A stretch of DNA of 64,000 nt from CAWBRT01 sp963814745. GTDB lineage: Bacteria; Acidobacteriota; Terriglobia; Terriglobales; Acidobacteriaceae. Location of the stretch: NCBI GenBank assembly GCA_963814745.1, contig CAWFEA010000001.1:620001-684000 (forward strand). The letters run 5' to 3'. Under the pieces are notes generated by a model. That model had not been told where the DNA came from, did not search any database, and worked only from the letters and a program-made list of their open reading frames with translations. Positions 54,218 to 63,397 of this stretch are shown here, in pieces (position 1 is the stretch's first letter; every line of letters begins with the position of its first letter). A program made the translations under genes and the position numbers.

Positions 54218-55306
54218 TTAGGGACAAATGGCTGCGCGGATAGCTTTTCGTTCTTCCGCAACTTTGAGACCTCTCGCGAGATCGACCAGAGGAAACTTGC
54301 GGCTGACGATGTCGCGGAAAGGATAACGATCCTTGGTCCTCTCGATAAATCTGACGGACTCGGCGAGTTGCAGGGCGTCGTAGTTATGCAGTCCCCGAAT
54401 GGTGATCCAGCGGGTGATGATATCGCACGCATCGCACTCGACTTTGGCATTAGGAAATACATTGCCCTGCCAGCAGTACCGGCCGCCTTTGCGGAGCATC
54501 TTCAGTCCGACCGGAATGACCTTGGGAGTTCCCGCCACCTCGAGCACCAGGTCGGCTCCCCATCCCGCCGTTTCCTCCATCACCCGGGCGACCAATTCGC
54601 CGTCCGACATCTTCCCGCTATCAAGAACCACGTCCGCCCCAAACCGCTTCGCCATCTGCAAACGATCGGGAACAACATCTACGATCATCACCTTCCCAGC
54701 CCCGCGATCCTTGGCTACCGCCACCGCATAGATCCCGAGTAGTCCGGCGCCTTGAATCACGACGTTATCGTCGGGGTTGACCTTCATCTCGTCATAAGCC
54801 TGCATGATGGTGGCAAGGCCGCAGTTGGCGGGAGTGACTTCCTCATCCGACACGGTATCCGGAACTTTGAACACAAACGTGCCCGGCACGACGTAGCAAT
54901 ACTCGGCATAGCCGCCGTTCAGATGGGGCGCGCCGGTGCAGCATTCGTGGCCGTACTTGAATAGATGGACGCACTTCATGGGAAGAGATTTGATCTTGCA
55001 GAAGTAACAATTGCCGCAGCTCGCGAAAATCGTCCAGGTGACGCGGTCGCCTTCCTTCAGCGGCCTTCCCATGGTATCGGCCGTGACGCCTTTGCCCAGG
55101 GCCGCAACCCGTCCGGTAATCTCATGGCCAAGAATGATTGGGACTGGAGCCGGCCGTGCACCCAACGTCGTGTGTAGATCAGAGCCGCAAATCGTTGACA
55201 TCGTCACTTTGATCCACATCCCTCCCGGATCGGGAGCGGTAACGGGAAATTCGCGCATCTGGAGCGGCTCGCCAACCGCGGTAAACACCATGGCTTTACT
55301 CAACAT
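54218..55306 (-). CDS. Zinc alcohol dehydrogenase associated with phosphonate catabolism
   Basis: The 362-aa medium-chain dehydrogenase has catalytic zinc ligands Cys40 (CGSDLH) and GHE (60-62), structural zinc CGNCYFCKIKSLPMKC (about 96-111) and the nucleotide site GAGLLG (about 186). The subgroup is the proposed phosphonate-associated alcohol dehydrogenase (HpnZ-like) often found with phnX and phn transporter genes, as here: it is last in the phn unit. It may convert an aldehyde from phosphonate breakdown or oxidise a hydroxyphosphonate. The exact substrate is unproven. Confidence 0.85.
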   Translation of the reverse strand: MLSKAMVFTAVGEPLQMREFPVTAPDPGGMWIKVTMSTICGSDLHTTLGARPAPVPIILGHEITGRVAALGKGVTADTMGRPLKEGDRVTWTIFASCGNCYFCKIKSLPMKCVHLFKYGHECCTGAPHLNGGYAEYCYVVPGTFVFKVPDTVSDEEVTPANCGLATIMQAYDEMKVNPDDNVVIQGAGLLGIYAVAVAKDRGAGKVMIVDVVPDRLQMAKRFGADVVLDSGKMSDGELVARVMEETAGWGADLVLEVAGTPKVIPVGLKMLRKGGRYCWQGNVFPNAKVECDACDIITRWITIRGLHNYDALQLAESVRFIERTKDRYPFRDIVSRKFPLVDLARGLKVAEERKAIRAAICP

Positions 55307-55445
55307 AGATTTGTACCTTTTTCATTTCTCGCGGAGAGGATTCTCGTACAAAGGCTTAACCGGCTGCTGAAAAACAGGATTGCCGGGCGCGCCACTCGCG
55401 GAAACGGTCGAGGCGTCCCGGCAAGGCAGACAAAGTTCACCCGAG

Positions 55446-56270
55446 CTAAGGCCGCTCACCCCGTTCTATGCGGGCGGAAATCTCGTCAATTACCGGCATA
55501 AGGTCGGCCACCGCATCGATAATGTAGTGCGGGCGCATGGCTGCAAGGCGTTGGCGCGCCGAATCCAGCAGGGACTTTCTCTCCGGCGCCGGCAAGCTCT
55601 CCAACTGTTGCTCTGAGAGTCCAACTTCGTTGCCGGTGCGGACGATCGAGACTGTCCACATGCCCGCGTTATGGCCTTCGCTGACGTCAACGGTGGTGTC
55701 GCCCACCTTCACGAAGGAACTCATGGGGAACAAACCGAGCTGGCGAGCGGCGTAAAACGCCATCCATGGATAAGGCCGGCCCTCACCCACCAGGTCCGGA
55801 GTCACCCACAGATCCGTTGAGTATCCGCCAGCGGCGGCTTGCACTTTCAGGTCGTCCATCATAGGGGCGTCGAACCCGGTGGTATTGGCGATGCGAATTC
55901 CACGACTCCGCAGTTCCTTGACCACCCCGGCGACTCCGGGAATCACGTCGGAGTGACGCTTCAAGGCCTCTTTCATAACCGCCGGGAATTCCTCGTAAAG
56001 TTGATCCAACATCTCGCGAGTGGGCTGCTTGCCGCTAGCCTTGGTCCACCGTCCGCAGATTGCCGGTTCGGTGAGCATCGCCCAGAGATGGTCCTTCTTG
56101 TGCGAGCCCATCGGCCGGCGCGCTTCCTCCTCCGAGACGGTCACCCCGTGCCGGGCGAAAAGCTCGACAAAAGCAATCACCGGGCCGCGGCTGCCAAAAT
56201 CAATCACCGTTCCGGACACATCGAAGATGACCGCACGGACGCCTTTTGCGCTTGGCGAAGAATGACTCAT
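55446..56270 (-). CDS. phnX: Phosphonoacetaldehyde hydrolase
   Basis: The 274-aa HAD-superfamily enzyme cleaves the C-P bond of phosphonoacetaldehyde to acetaldehyde and phosphate. Visible are the nucleophile motif FDVSGTVIDFG (Asp17), the Schiff-base lysine in MGSHKKDHLWAM (Lys58 by alignment) and the C-terminal VGDTTVDVSEGHNAG. The length is usual. ATG 56270 follows AGGAGAG. Upstream lie phnC, phnD and phnE, downstream the alcohol dehydrogenase. No phnW transaminase is in the window, so the aldehyde may come from a different enzyme or a distant gene. Confidence 0.92.
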   Translation of the reverse strand: MSHSSPSAKGVRAVIFDVSGTVIDFGSRGPVIAFVELFARHGVTVSEEEARRPMGSHKKDHLWAMLTEPAICGRWTKASGKQPTREMLDQLYEEFPAVMKEALKRHSDVIPGVAGVVKELRSRGIRIANTTGFDAPMMDDLKVQAAAGGYSTDLWVTPDLVGEGRPYPWMAFYAARQLGLFPMSSFVKVGDTTVDVSEGHNAGMWTVSIVRTGNEVGLSEQQLESLPAPERKSLLDSARQRLAAMRPHYIIDAVADLMPVIDEISARIERGERP

Positions 56271-56360
56271 TGACTCTCCTGAAATGACTGAGTTTTTGTT
56301 GTTACCTTTAAGCGATAAATTTTCTTGTGGCCCACAACCCGACGATCGGCGCTGCGAAAG

Positions 56361-57167
56361 CTAAAGCATCTTTTTTCTAACCTGTGCCGATCCCATGTCG
56401 ATCAGGCTGCAAGTGGCGATCACAATGAGGATCACGGCGCAGGTCTGGGCGAATTGAAAGCCTTGAATGATCTCCCAGAGCACCATTCCGATACCTCCGG
56501 CGCCTACCATTCCCACCACGCTCGCCGAACGTACGTTCGACTCGAAGCGATAAAGCGAATAGGAGACCCACAAAGGCAATACCTGCGGAATGATACCAAA
56601 AACAATCTCTTCGAGGGCTGTCGCTCCCGTAACCCGAATGCCTTCGACCGGGCGGGGATCGATCGCTTCCACGGCTTCTGAAAAAAGCTTGGCGAGTATG
56701 CCGGTGGTGTGGACGAACAGCGCCAGAACGCCGGCAAAGGGTCCCATGCCGACCACCACGACGAACAGCATGGCGAACATCATTTCATTGATCGCACGCG
56801 CCGAATCGAGGATTCGGCGCACGGGCTGGTAGATCCACCACGGTGCGACATTCTTGGACGCCAGAAGGCCTAGAGGAACGGCAAAGATCATGGCTAGAAG
56901 CGTCCCCCATATGGCGACCTGAATGGTAACCGCCATCTCCACCAGATAGTATTTCCACTCGCGAAAATCCGGCGGAAAAAAGTCCCGGGCAAACTTAACC
57001 ATGTTTCCCCAGTCCTTGACCAAGAGCAGGGGACGCATTTCCGCACCCCGCCAGGACCAGGCCAGCACGGCCATCACCAGACACCACCCAAGGACCTGCA
57101 GAATGGTTCTCTTGGGGCCGCCGGCGAGCGTGCGGTCAAGCGTGCCGACGTGCAATTGATTAGCCAT
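56361..57167 (-). CDS. phnE: Phosphonate ABC transporter permease
   Basis: The 268-aa inner-membrane permease has the coupling motif EAVEAIDPRPVEGIRVTGAT and about six membrane helices. I chose ATG 57167 (MANQLHVGTLDR) because longer starts enter the phnD gene. It follows phnD by 52 bp on the minus strand. With PhnC and PhnD it forms the uptake system for phosphonates. Confidence 0.9.
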   Translation of the reverse strand: MANQLHVGTLDRTLAGGPKRTILQVLGWCLVMAVLAWSWRGAEMRPLLLVKDWGNMVKFARDFFPPDFREWKYYLVEMAVTIQVAIWGTLLAMIFAVPLGLLASKNVAPWWIYQPVRRILDSARAINEMMFAMLFVVVVGMGPFAGVLALFVHTTGILAKLFSEAVEAIDPRPVEGIRVTGATALEEIVFGIIPQVLPLWVSYSLYRFESNVRSASVVGMVGAGGIGMVLWEIIQGFQFAQTCAVILIVIATCSLIDMGSAQVRKKML

Positions 57168-57219
57168 GGGGGCCTGCAAACAAAGCGTCAGGGCGGAAAT
57201 CTTGACGCTTCCTTCTGAG

Positions 57220-58227
57220 CTACTTCTTCCGCGCCTGCCGTTCAAGATCAGCCAGCTTCGCGTCGATTTCCGCCAGCTTCGTTTGTTTCTCTTGTTGGGT
57301 CATGGTCTGACTGTTCTCGATCGTCATCTTTTGTTTGGCAAGATCGAGTTGGCGGACCGGAATGAGCTGGGTATTGCTCGATTCATGGAAAGGAAGCCAT
57401 CCTTGGGCGAGGCTGGCCAGCACCTTGCGCTGACGCTCGGCGTCGGGACCTTTCTTTCCATAGTTCAGAATGAAGTTTCTGATCTTGGCCTTCAGGTCCG
57501 CCGGAAGATCTTTCCGCCAGACCAGAGGATCGTTCGGAATGAGCGGGGATTTCCAGATCACCCTGACCTGCGCGGCTTTCTCCGGCTGCTCCTTCTGGAA
57601 CCTCGCGAGATCCATGGTGTTGTTCGTTGCCACGTCAACCTGTTTGGTCACAATGGCCAGGAGATTAGCTTCGTGGCTGGCGTTGCGAACAATCTTGAAA
57701 TGAGTCTTCGGATCGATCTTGTTGGCGGCGAATATGTAGTAGCTTGGGACGAGAAATCCCGAGGTGGAGTTCGGGTCTCCATTGCCGAATATATACTTCT
57801 TGCCGTTCTTGAGAACATCGTCGAGACTCTTAATCTCACTGTCTTTGTTAACAATCATCAGGGAGTAGTAACCGGGATTCCCGTCCAGGGTGATTGTCTG
57901 GGCAAAGACTTCGCCCTCAGCGCGGTCTACGGCTTCGATGGCTGACTTGTTGCCGAACCACGCGAGCTGCACCTTATTGAATCGCATTCCTTCAATCACC
58001 GCGGCATAGTCGGAGGCGAAGAACGCGTTCACCTTCATGCCGACCGCTTTGGACATGTCGTCGATGAACGGTTGCCAATTTCTCTTGACGTTGGGCGCCA
58101 ATTCGGCGGGGATGATACCGAAATTCAACTCCGTGATTTGCTGAGCCCTTACCGGCCCCGGTGCGATCAGGGTTCCCATCAATAAGCATGCCGCACACGC
58201 GGCCATTACCATTCTTCGAAACTGCAT
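57220..58227 (-). CDS. phnD: Phosphonate ABC transporter substrate-binding protein
   Basis: The 335-aa product starts at ATG 58227 behind GGAGGAG, with a signal peptide ending near VRAQQ. PhnD features are LNFGIIPAELAPNVKRNWQP, FFASDYAAVIEGMRFNKVQL and AWFGNKSAIEAV, followed by SGFLVPSYYIFA. The mature protein binds phosphonates in the periplasm and delivers them to PhnE. A charged helical tail (about 300-335) is longer than in E. coli. Confidence 0.92.
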   Translation of the reverse strand: MQFRRMVMAACAACLLMGTLIAPGPVRAQQITELNFGIIPAELAPNVKRNWQPFIDDMSKAVGMKVNAFFASDYAAVIEGMRFNKVQLAWFGNKSAIEAVDRAEGEVFAQTITLDGNPGYYSLMIVNKDSEIKSLDDVLKNGKKYIFGNGDPNSTSGFLVPSYYIFAANKIDPKTHFKIVRNASHEANLLAIVTKQVDVATNNTMDLARFQKEQPEKAAQVRVIWKSPLIPNDPLVWRKDLPADLKAKIRNFILNYGKKGPDAERQRKVLASLAQGWLPFHESSNTQLIPVRQLDLAKQKMTIENSQTMTQQEKQTKLAEIDAKLADLERQARKK

Positions 58228-58316
58228 TGATTTCTCCTCCACAATTTTTTCTGACGAGCCCGGATTGATAACAATTCTGTTCTTTCAAGGAAACCTATAG
58301 CACGGGCTTGTTGCCC

Positions 58317-59264
58317 TTAGCCGACGCGGCTTTCGGAGAGACCCGTTTGGTCAAGCGCCAAGAGACCTGAATCGATGGGCACACTTTTCGGCTGCGAGTC
58401 TTGGCCGTTGTATATTTCCCGGAGCAAGTCTGGCGTCAGATCGGCATTGGAGCCGTCATAAATAATTTTTCCATCCCTCAGAGCCACCACACGGGGGCAA
58501 TACTTCAGAGCAAACTCCACTTGGTGCAGCGAGACAACTACGCTGATTCCGTTCTCGCGATTGATCGTCGCGAGGATTTCCATTACGCGCACGGATGCCT
58601 CCGGATCGAGCGATGCGATTGGCTCATCGGCCAAAATAATTTCGGCTTGCTGAACCAGGGCTCTGGCGATTGCGGCGCGTTGCTGCTGCCCGCCCGAGAG
58701 CGTGCTGGCGCGTTGACCGGCATATTCAGCGATGCCAACGAGGGCCAAGGCATCCATCGCCATCGCTTTTTCGCTGCGCGTAAACCAGCGCAATGTTCCT
58801 CGCCAGCCGGGTACCCGGCCAAGCGTTCCCGCCAAGACATTCGTAAGCAAAGACAGGCGATCGACAAGATTGAACTGCTGAAACACAAAACCGATACGGC
58901 TTCGCACCTGACGGATGTCCCTGGCCAGAACGCCTTTTCGCTGCACGCATCGCCCGAGCACGCTGACTTCCCCTGCTGTCCGATCGCCAACGGTGAGACC
59001 CGCCAGATTGCGCAGCAAAGTAGACTTGCCTGATCCGGAAGCGCCGATAAGAGCCACCATCTGGCCCGGCTCAATGCTGAGAGCAATGTCGCTGAGAGCT
59101 TTACGGCCGGAGCGGAAGGTCTTCGTCAGCTTGGATACTTGGACAACAGGCGATCGTCGTGGTTCCCTGTCATCGCGTTTGCTTGCTTCCTGCCCCCGTG
59201 ATGCCTTCCGGCAAAAGGCGCCAACTGGATTGCTCGAAGCTAACTTGCTGGTTTGAATATCCAT
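58317..59264 (-). CDS. phnC: Phosphonate ABC transporter ATP-binding protein
   Basis: The 315-aa ATPase has Walker A GASGSGKS (74-81), Q-loop FVFQQFNLVDRLS, signature LSGGQQQR and Walker B IILADEPIASLDPE. It has an unusual N-terminal extension of about 38 polar residues before the ABC fold; a later start is possible, though no better one is obvious. It is the first gene of the phn unit on the minus strand, so the operon promoter lies to its right, in 59265-59450. Confidence 0.92.
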   Translation of the reverse strand: MDIQTSKLASSNPVGAFCRKASRGQEASKRDDREPRRSPVVQVSKLTKTFRSGRKALSDIALSIEPGQMVALIGASGSGKSTLLRNLAGLTVGDRTAGEVSVLGRCVQRKGVLARDIRQVRSRIGFVFQQFNLVDRLSLLTNVLAGTLGRVPGWRGTLRWFTRSEKAMAMDALALVGIAEYAGQRASTLSGGQQQRAAIARALVQQAEIILADEPIASLDPEASVRVMEILATINRENGISVVVSLHQVEFALKYCPRVVALRDGKIIYDGSNADLTPDLLREIYNGQDSQPKSVPIDSGLLALDQTGLSESRVG

Positions 59265-59456
59265 TGCACGTCAAGGGATAACCACTACAAGATTCGCGAT
59301 CTTCACTTTTCCGCGACACAGCCGGGTAGAGCTTGGCAGATGAATGTGAAGAGTTTGTTAACGTCGCATTACAGTTGCATGAACATGGGGTCAATCACAG
59401 GCTTGGGAGACCCATCTGAAAATCGGGCGGGCTGCTGAAAAGGTGCTCTTCGAGGG

Positions 59457-59594
59457 TGTCATCCTGAGCGGAGCGAAGGATCTGCTGTTTGCGCGTGCCG
59501 AAAGCAAAGCAGATCCTTCGGTCGCCAGCCCCAACGAGCCAACCACAGGCTCGTCGGGGACCCCGCGCAAAGTCGGCGCAATCTCAGGATGACA
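59457..59594. repeat. Mirror-type intergenic repeat (about 138 bp)
   Basis: The outer arms TGTCATCCTGAG and CTCAGGATGACA enclose GAAGGATCTGCT and AGCAGATCCTTC, with a further internal stem around CGAGCC/GGCTCG. The whole segment could fold as one long interrupted hairpin. Sequences of this kind are abundant intergenic repeats in acidobacterial genomes. It probably comes from a non-autonomous element. Confidence 0.75.
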
Positions 59595-59740
59595 CTTCAA
59601 AACATTTTCCGCACCCTCCTGGAGTGGGCGGTTACGGCACAAGGAGTAGCGCGAAAGTAATATCGAAAAGCGGTATTTCCATTGACTCTGCAACCCGTCG
59701 GTATCAAAATCCTGCCTAACTTCCGTCGAAAACTTACACC

Positions 59741-59836
59741 ATGGAAATCGCCGCCATCTTCGTCGTTGTCATCCTGATTCTTTTCGCGCTGGGAGCTTCG
59801 CTTCCTACGGGTCACGAGATCAAGTTCTGGCGTTAG
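59741..59836 (+). CDS. Possible membrane micropeptide, 31 aa
   Basis: An ATG frame encodes one hydrophobic helix (EIAAIFVVVILILFALGASL) followed by a short polar tail HEIKFWR. No ribosome binding site stands out. The composition is unlike random sequence, so it may be a small membrane protein, but support is weak. Confidence 0.35.
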   Translation: MEIAAIFVVVILILFALGASLPTGHEIKFWR

Positions 59837-59860
59837 ACGGGATGGGGCTTTCGATTCCTA

Positions 59861-60010
59861 GGGCGTGTTTCATAAATGGTTCTTTGAAAGTTAAATGGTT
59901 CTTTGAAGGGGCTTGGCTTTAGCCATGCCGTCCAGAGCCGGGAAAAATGTGGGCTTTAGCCCCTGAGGGGACCAATACCGTCTTTTGAAGTAGGTTTATG
60001 AAACAAGCTC
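59861..60010. mobile_element. MITE related to the IS5-type elements (150 bp)
   Basis: Ends GGGCGTGTTTCATAAA and, inward from the right, GAGCTTGTTTCATAAA form terminal inverted repeats. TA flanks both sides (59859-59860 and 60011-60012). The TTTCATAAA core is shared with the terminal repeats of the IS5-type element at 36.1 kb. There is no coding capacity. It appears to be a non-autonomous derivative mobilised by a related transposase. Confidence 0.7.
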
Positions 60011-60039
60011 TAACAACGAATTGTGAACAGCCAGTACCG

Positions 60040-61818
60040 CTACGAGGCTGCGGAAATAGCTGAGAGAAATGCCCTTGCGCCCGACTTGCCGATGTACTTT
60101 GATAACAGCGCCGGGTTGCTGGCGCGGAGATCGACCATGATAAGTGCGTCCAGCGAATCCGAGAATTTCGGGTCAACCGCAAAGGCCAAGGTTTTGCCCC
60201 CCAACCTGAGGTAATGCTTGACCAGGATTGGCAGGTCCTTTCCGTCGGCTTCCCAGCCGCACACACGCTCTGAAACATCGCCCAGCGTAAGCAGCCTGGA
60301 AAAACTCTGTTCCCGAGACAGCGAGCATCTCGCAACTTTTCGGAATGGCACTCGCGACTGCACCTTCTCGACCAGATGCCGCGGCGCCATCTGGGCACGC
60401 AAGAAGGCAGTCATCACTTCGCGCGACGCCCGCGAATAGGCATTGCTGACGCTCAACGCGCCAAACAAGACCGGGCCCTCCAGATGGCGCACCATATGCG
60501 CACCGATGCCCTTCCATAGCAGGAGCAGGGGCATGTAGTTTCTTTGGTACTCCAGCGCGACGAAAGACCGGCCCAGTTCCAGAGCGGCGCCGGTGCTTGC
60601 GAAAAATGATTTGTCATAGTGGAACAGGGTTGAGGTATAGAGCCCGTTTATGCCATATCGGGGCACAATCTCGCGCACACTTCCCAACCGGTAGCCGCCC
60701 GCGATCTGTTGCGCTTCGCGGTTCCAAAGCACAAGATGAGTGTAGTAGTCGTCGAAGCGGTCAAGGTCGACTGACCTCCCGGTACCTTCGCCCGCCTGGC
60801 GGAAGGAGATTTCGCGCAATCGGCCGATCTCGCGCACAACGTTGGGAGCCTGGGCGGTTGACAATTCGTACACATCGAACTCGCCCTGCTGGTGCAGGCG
60901 TGCATCCGGGGAAAGCGAATACAACTCCTGCGCAAGCACGGTTGGATCGACACCCCTCGCGATCGGCTTGACAAAACGCGGCATCCTCAGCTGCCAGCGG
61001 TGATGGTTGGGCGTCGCTCGGAGCGAAAGCACATCCACGTTCCAGCGCAACATCGAGGTCGCCGTACCCGGGTCGCCAGCATCCGTCAGTTTTTCAGCCT
61101 TGACCGGTGGACCCACGCTGATTGCAACATTCTGGCCGCGCTTGTTAAGCAACTCACGCGGCAACTGCAGGGTTCGCAATTTCGGGTGAATCAGACCCGA
61201 TGCATGGAATGAGAAACTATTGGTGCCATGAATCCAAACCGGGACAACGGGCGCGCCGGTCATCTGCGACAGCCGCGCCGCACTGTGGTTCCAAGAGGAA
61301 TCGCCGATTGACATGTTCCGCAACGACCAGTGTGCCACTTCGCCGGCGGGAAACACCACCAACATGCCTCCTGCCTTCAGGTGGCGGATGGCTTCACGCA
61401 GCCCGCGGGCATTTGCCAATTTCTGGTTGCTGTCAATCGCTTCCACATAAACGCAATAAGGCGATAACTCGGGAATGCTCGCCAGCAACCGGTTAGCAAC
61501 AATCTTCACATCGCTCCGCACCCGCAGCAATAGGGCTCCGATCAGCAGGCCATCCAGCATGCCGAACGGATGATTGGCAACGACAATCGTCGGCCCTGCT
61601 TTCGGGATCCATTCGAGATCTCTATCTTTGGCAGCGCAGTCTACTGCCAGCGCGTTCAGCAGCGATTCGAATACGTTTGCACCGAGCGTATCTTGTGATG
61701 ATTCGTAAAGACGGCGCAGGCGCCGTTGCGGCATCAGCACTCGCGTCCATCCGGCGGCGTCAGTGAGACGATCGATCGCGCTCGAACGGTTTCGAGGGTT
61801 GCTCGTGGGAATCAGCAT
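60040..61818 (-). CDS. olsF: Bifunctional acyltransferase of the ornithine-lipid (OlsF) type
   Basis: The 592-aa product has two domains. The N-terminal PlsC-like lyso-lipid acyltransferase has VVANHPFGMLDG (His83, Asp89), FPAGEVAHW and APVVPVWIHG. The C-terminal GNAT/hemolysin-like N-acyltransferase (about 320-590) has FDVYELSTAQ, ISFRQAGEGTGRSVDLDRFD and the GxxYL-type region LELGRSFVALEYQRN. This fused order matches OlsF, which makes ornithine lipids by N-acylating and then O-acylating ornithine. These phosphate-free lipids replace phospholipids under phosphate limitation, which fits its position between phn and pst genes. Confidence 0.85.
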   Translation of the reverse strand: MLIPTSNPRNRSSAIDRLTDAAGWTRVLMPQRRLRRLYESSQDTLGANVFESLLNALAVDCAAKDRDLEWIPKAGPTIVVANHPFGMLDGLLIGALLLRVRSDVKIVANRLLASIPELSPYCVYVEAIDSNQKLANARGLREAIRHLKAGGMLVVFPAGEVAHWSLRNMSIGDSSWNHSAARLSQMTGAPVVPVWIHGTNSFSFHASGLIHPKLRTLQLPRELLNKRGQNVAISVGPPVKAEKLTDAGDPGTATSMLRWNVDVLSLRATPNHHRWQLRMPRFVKPIARGVDPTVLAQELYSLSPDARLHQQGEFDVYELSTAQAPNVVREIGRLREISFRQAGEGTGRSVDLDRFDDYYTHLVLWNREAQQIAGGYRLGSVREIVPRYGINGLYTSTLFHYDKSFFASTGAALELGRSFVALEYQRNYMPLLLLWKGIGAHMVRHLEGPVLFGALSVSNAYSRASREVMTAFLRAQMAPRHLVEKVQSRVPFRKVARCSLSREQSFSRLLTLGDVSERVCGWEADGKDLPILVKHYLRLGGKTLAFAVDPKFSDSLDALIMVDLRASNPALLSKYIGKSGARAFLSAISAAS

Positions 61819-62336
61819 GAATTTTTTTTAGCACGGCAAGGTAAAGGAAGCTTTAAGGGACTGTGAAGAGCAGGTGAAAGTTCCTGGTTCGCACCAATTT
61901 GTGCAACCGCATGCCTGAGGTGGCGCTTTCCGGACTCGGCACTGCCGAATGTCATAGTCATCGAGACCTAAGAGCTCCTGTCGAGCCGAGGACGAAAGGA
62001 TATCTGTTCCTGTTATTCACTGGGGCCTGCCGATTTGCAGCAAGCTTCGTGCTAGTGTTTCTGCTGCCTTCGGCCAGAATCAGACGCTCTGCATTCGGTC
62101 TTAGTTACCTGTATTTAATATTCTATTAATCGGACTGTAACAAGCGGCATGTAAGGTCTGTTTTTATAGTCCTTGGGCTGCCCTATTCGTCAGCGGCCTG
62201 AATTTATGCCTATTCCCGCAACCTGCAATTCTGCCGGCGTGGAGTCGGCGCGACGTCTGCCAAGCGTGTGGAACTCCATCACGTTGGGAGTTAAGTCTTG
62301 GAAGTCCAAGAGCACCAGAGCAAGAGGGAAAAAGCC
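61819..62336. promoter_or_regulatory. Divergent control region between olsF and pstS
   Basis: About 520 bp without a gene. It is AT-richer around 62110-62135 (TATTTAATATTCTATTAAT), a plausible promoter region for pstS. A PhoB-type box would be expected here, but I see no clear double half-site. Confidence 0.35.
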
Positions 62337-63380
62337 ATGAAGATGCGTTCTTCAATCGTAGTCATCATGCTTTGCGCGATGATGACTTTCGCCTTGGTTT
62401 CGTGCACCAGCAACTCAGCTTCCTCGGCGCAAACGGTGAAGTTGCAGGGCGCCGGCGCCAGCTTTCCCGCACCGCTCTACATGAAATGGTTCAAGCAGTA
62501 CAGTGGCGACCACAAGGATGTGGTGGTCGATTATCAGTCGGTGGGCAGCGGCAGCGGAGTCAAGAGCGTGTTGGACCGGACGGTCGATTTCGGCGCCAGC
62601 GATGCCGCCATGAAGCCGGAAGATATGGCTCGGGTGCAGGGTGGCGTGCAACTCTTCCCTATGACTGCGGGTAGCGTGGTTCTGGCTTACAACCTCAAAA
62701 GCGTTGACAACCTGAAGCTTTCCCGCAAGGCGTACTCGGGGATTTTCCTCGGCAAGGTGAAACGCTGGAACGCTCCCGAGATTGCCGCTGCCAACCCCGG
62801 TGTTACCCTGCCTGATCTTCCTATTAACGTTGTCGTCCGCGCCGATGGCAGCGGCACGACGTTCGTCTTTTCCAAGCACTTGTCGGCAATCAGCCCTGAG
62901 TTCGACAAGAGCGTTGGCGCCAATACCATGCCGAACTGGCCGGTGGGCACGAAGTCGAAGGGGAACGAAGGCGTGACGGCCGCGATCATGACGACCCCCG
63001 GCTCGATCGGCTACATCGAATACGGTTACGCCAAGAGCCAGAAAGTGCCGACGGCAACGCTGGAGAACAAGGCGGGAAAGTTTGTAACGGCGACGACCGC
63101 GTCGGCACAAGCTGCACTGGCCTCGGTCGAATTGCCGGCGGACCTGATCGGCTGGGCCTCGGACCCGCCGGCCGCCGATGCCTATCCGATCGTTACCTAC
63201 ACCTGGATGATTTGCTACAAGAAGTATCCGGACAAGAAGAAGCAGCTGGCCGTGCAGGATCTGGTGAAGTACGGGCTGACCGACGGCCAAAAAGACGCCG
63301 AGTCGTTAGGCTACGTGCCGCTTCCTGCCAATGTGGTGGCTAAAGCGACGGCGGCGATACAGAACATTACCTCCGACTGA
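62337..63380 (+). CDS. pstS: Phosphate ABC transporter substrate-binding lipoprotein
   Basis: The 347-aa product from ATG 62337 has a lipoprotein signal (ALVSC, Cys23). The phosphate-binding fold shows LQGAGASFPAPLYMKWF, VGSGSGVKSVLDRTVDFGAS, VVRADGSGTTFVFSKHL and GSIGYIEYGYA. Start choice: the RBS AGAGGGA lies 9 bp upstream. It delivers phosphate to the PstCA permease; pstC follows after 17 bp. Expression is expected to respond to phosphate starvation. Confidence 0.95.
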   Translation: MKMRSSIVVIMLCAMMTFALVSCTSNSASSAQTVKLQGAGASFPAPLYMKWFKQYSGDHKDVVVDYQSVGSGSGVKSVLDRTVDFGASDAAMKPEDMARVQGGVQLFPMTAGSVVLAYNLKSVDNLKLSRKAYSGIFLGKVKRWNAPEIAAANPGVTLPDLPINVVVRADGSGTTFVFSKHLSAISPEFDKSVGANTMPNWPVGTKSKGNEGVTAAIMTTPGSIGYIEYGYAKSQKVPTATLENKAGKFVTATTASAQAALASVELPADLIGWASDPPAADAYPIVTYTWMICYKKYPDKKKQLAVQDLVKYGLTDGQKDAESLGYVPLPANVVAKATAAIQNITSD

Positions 63381-63397
63381 GCGAAGGACCCGAGGTT

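Noticed and set aside
62110..62160. Possible PHO box before pstS (CTGTAACAAGCGGCATGTAAG)
   Set aside because: The second half-site is weak and the spacing does not match the 11-bp period of PhoB boxes; not reported as a site.
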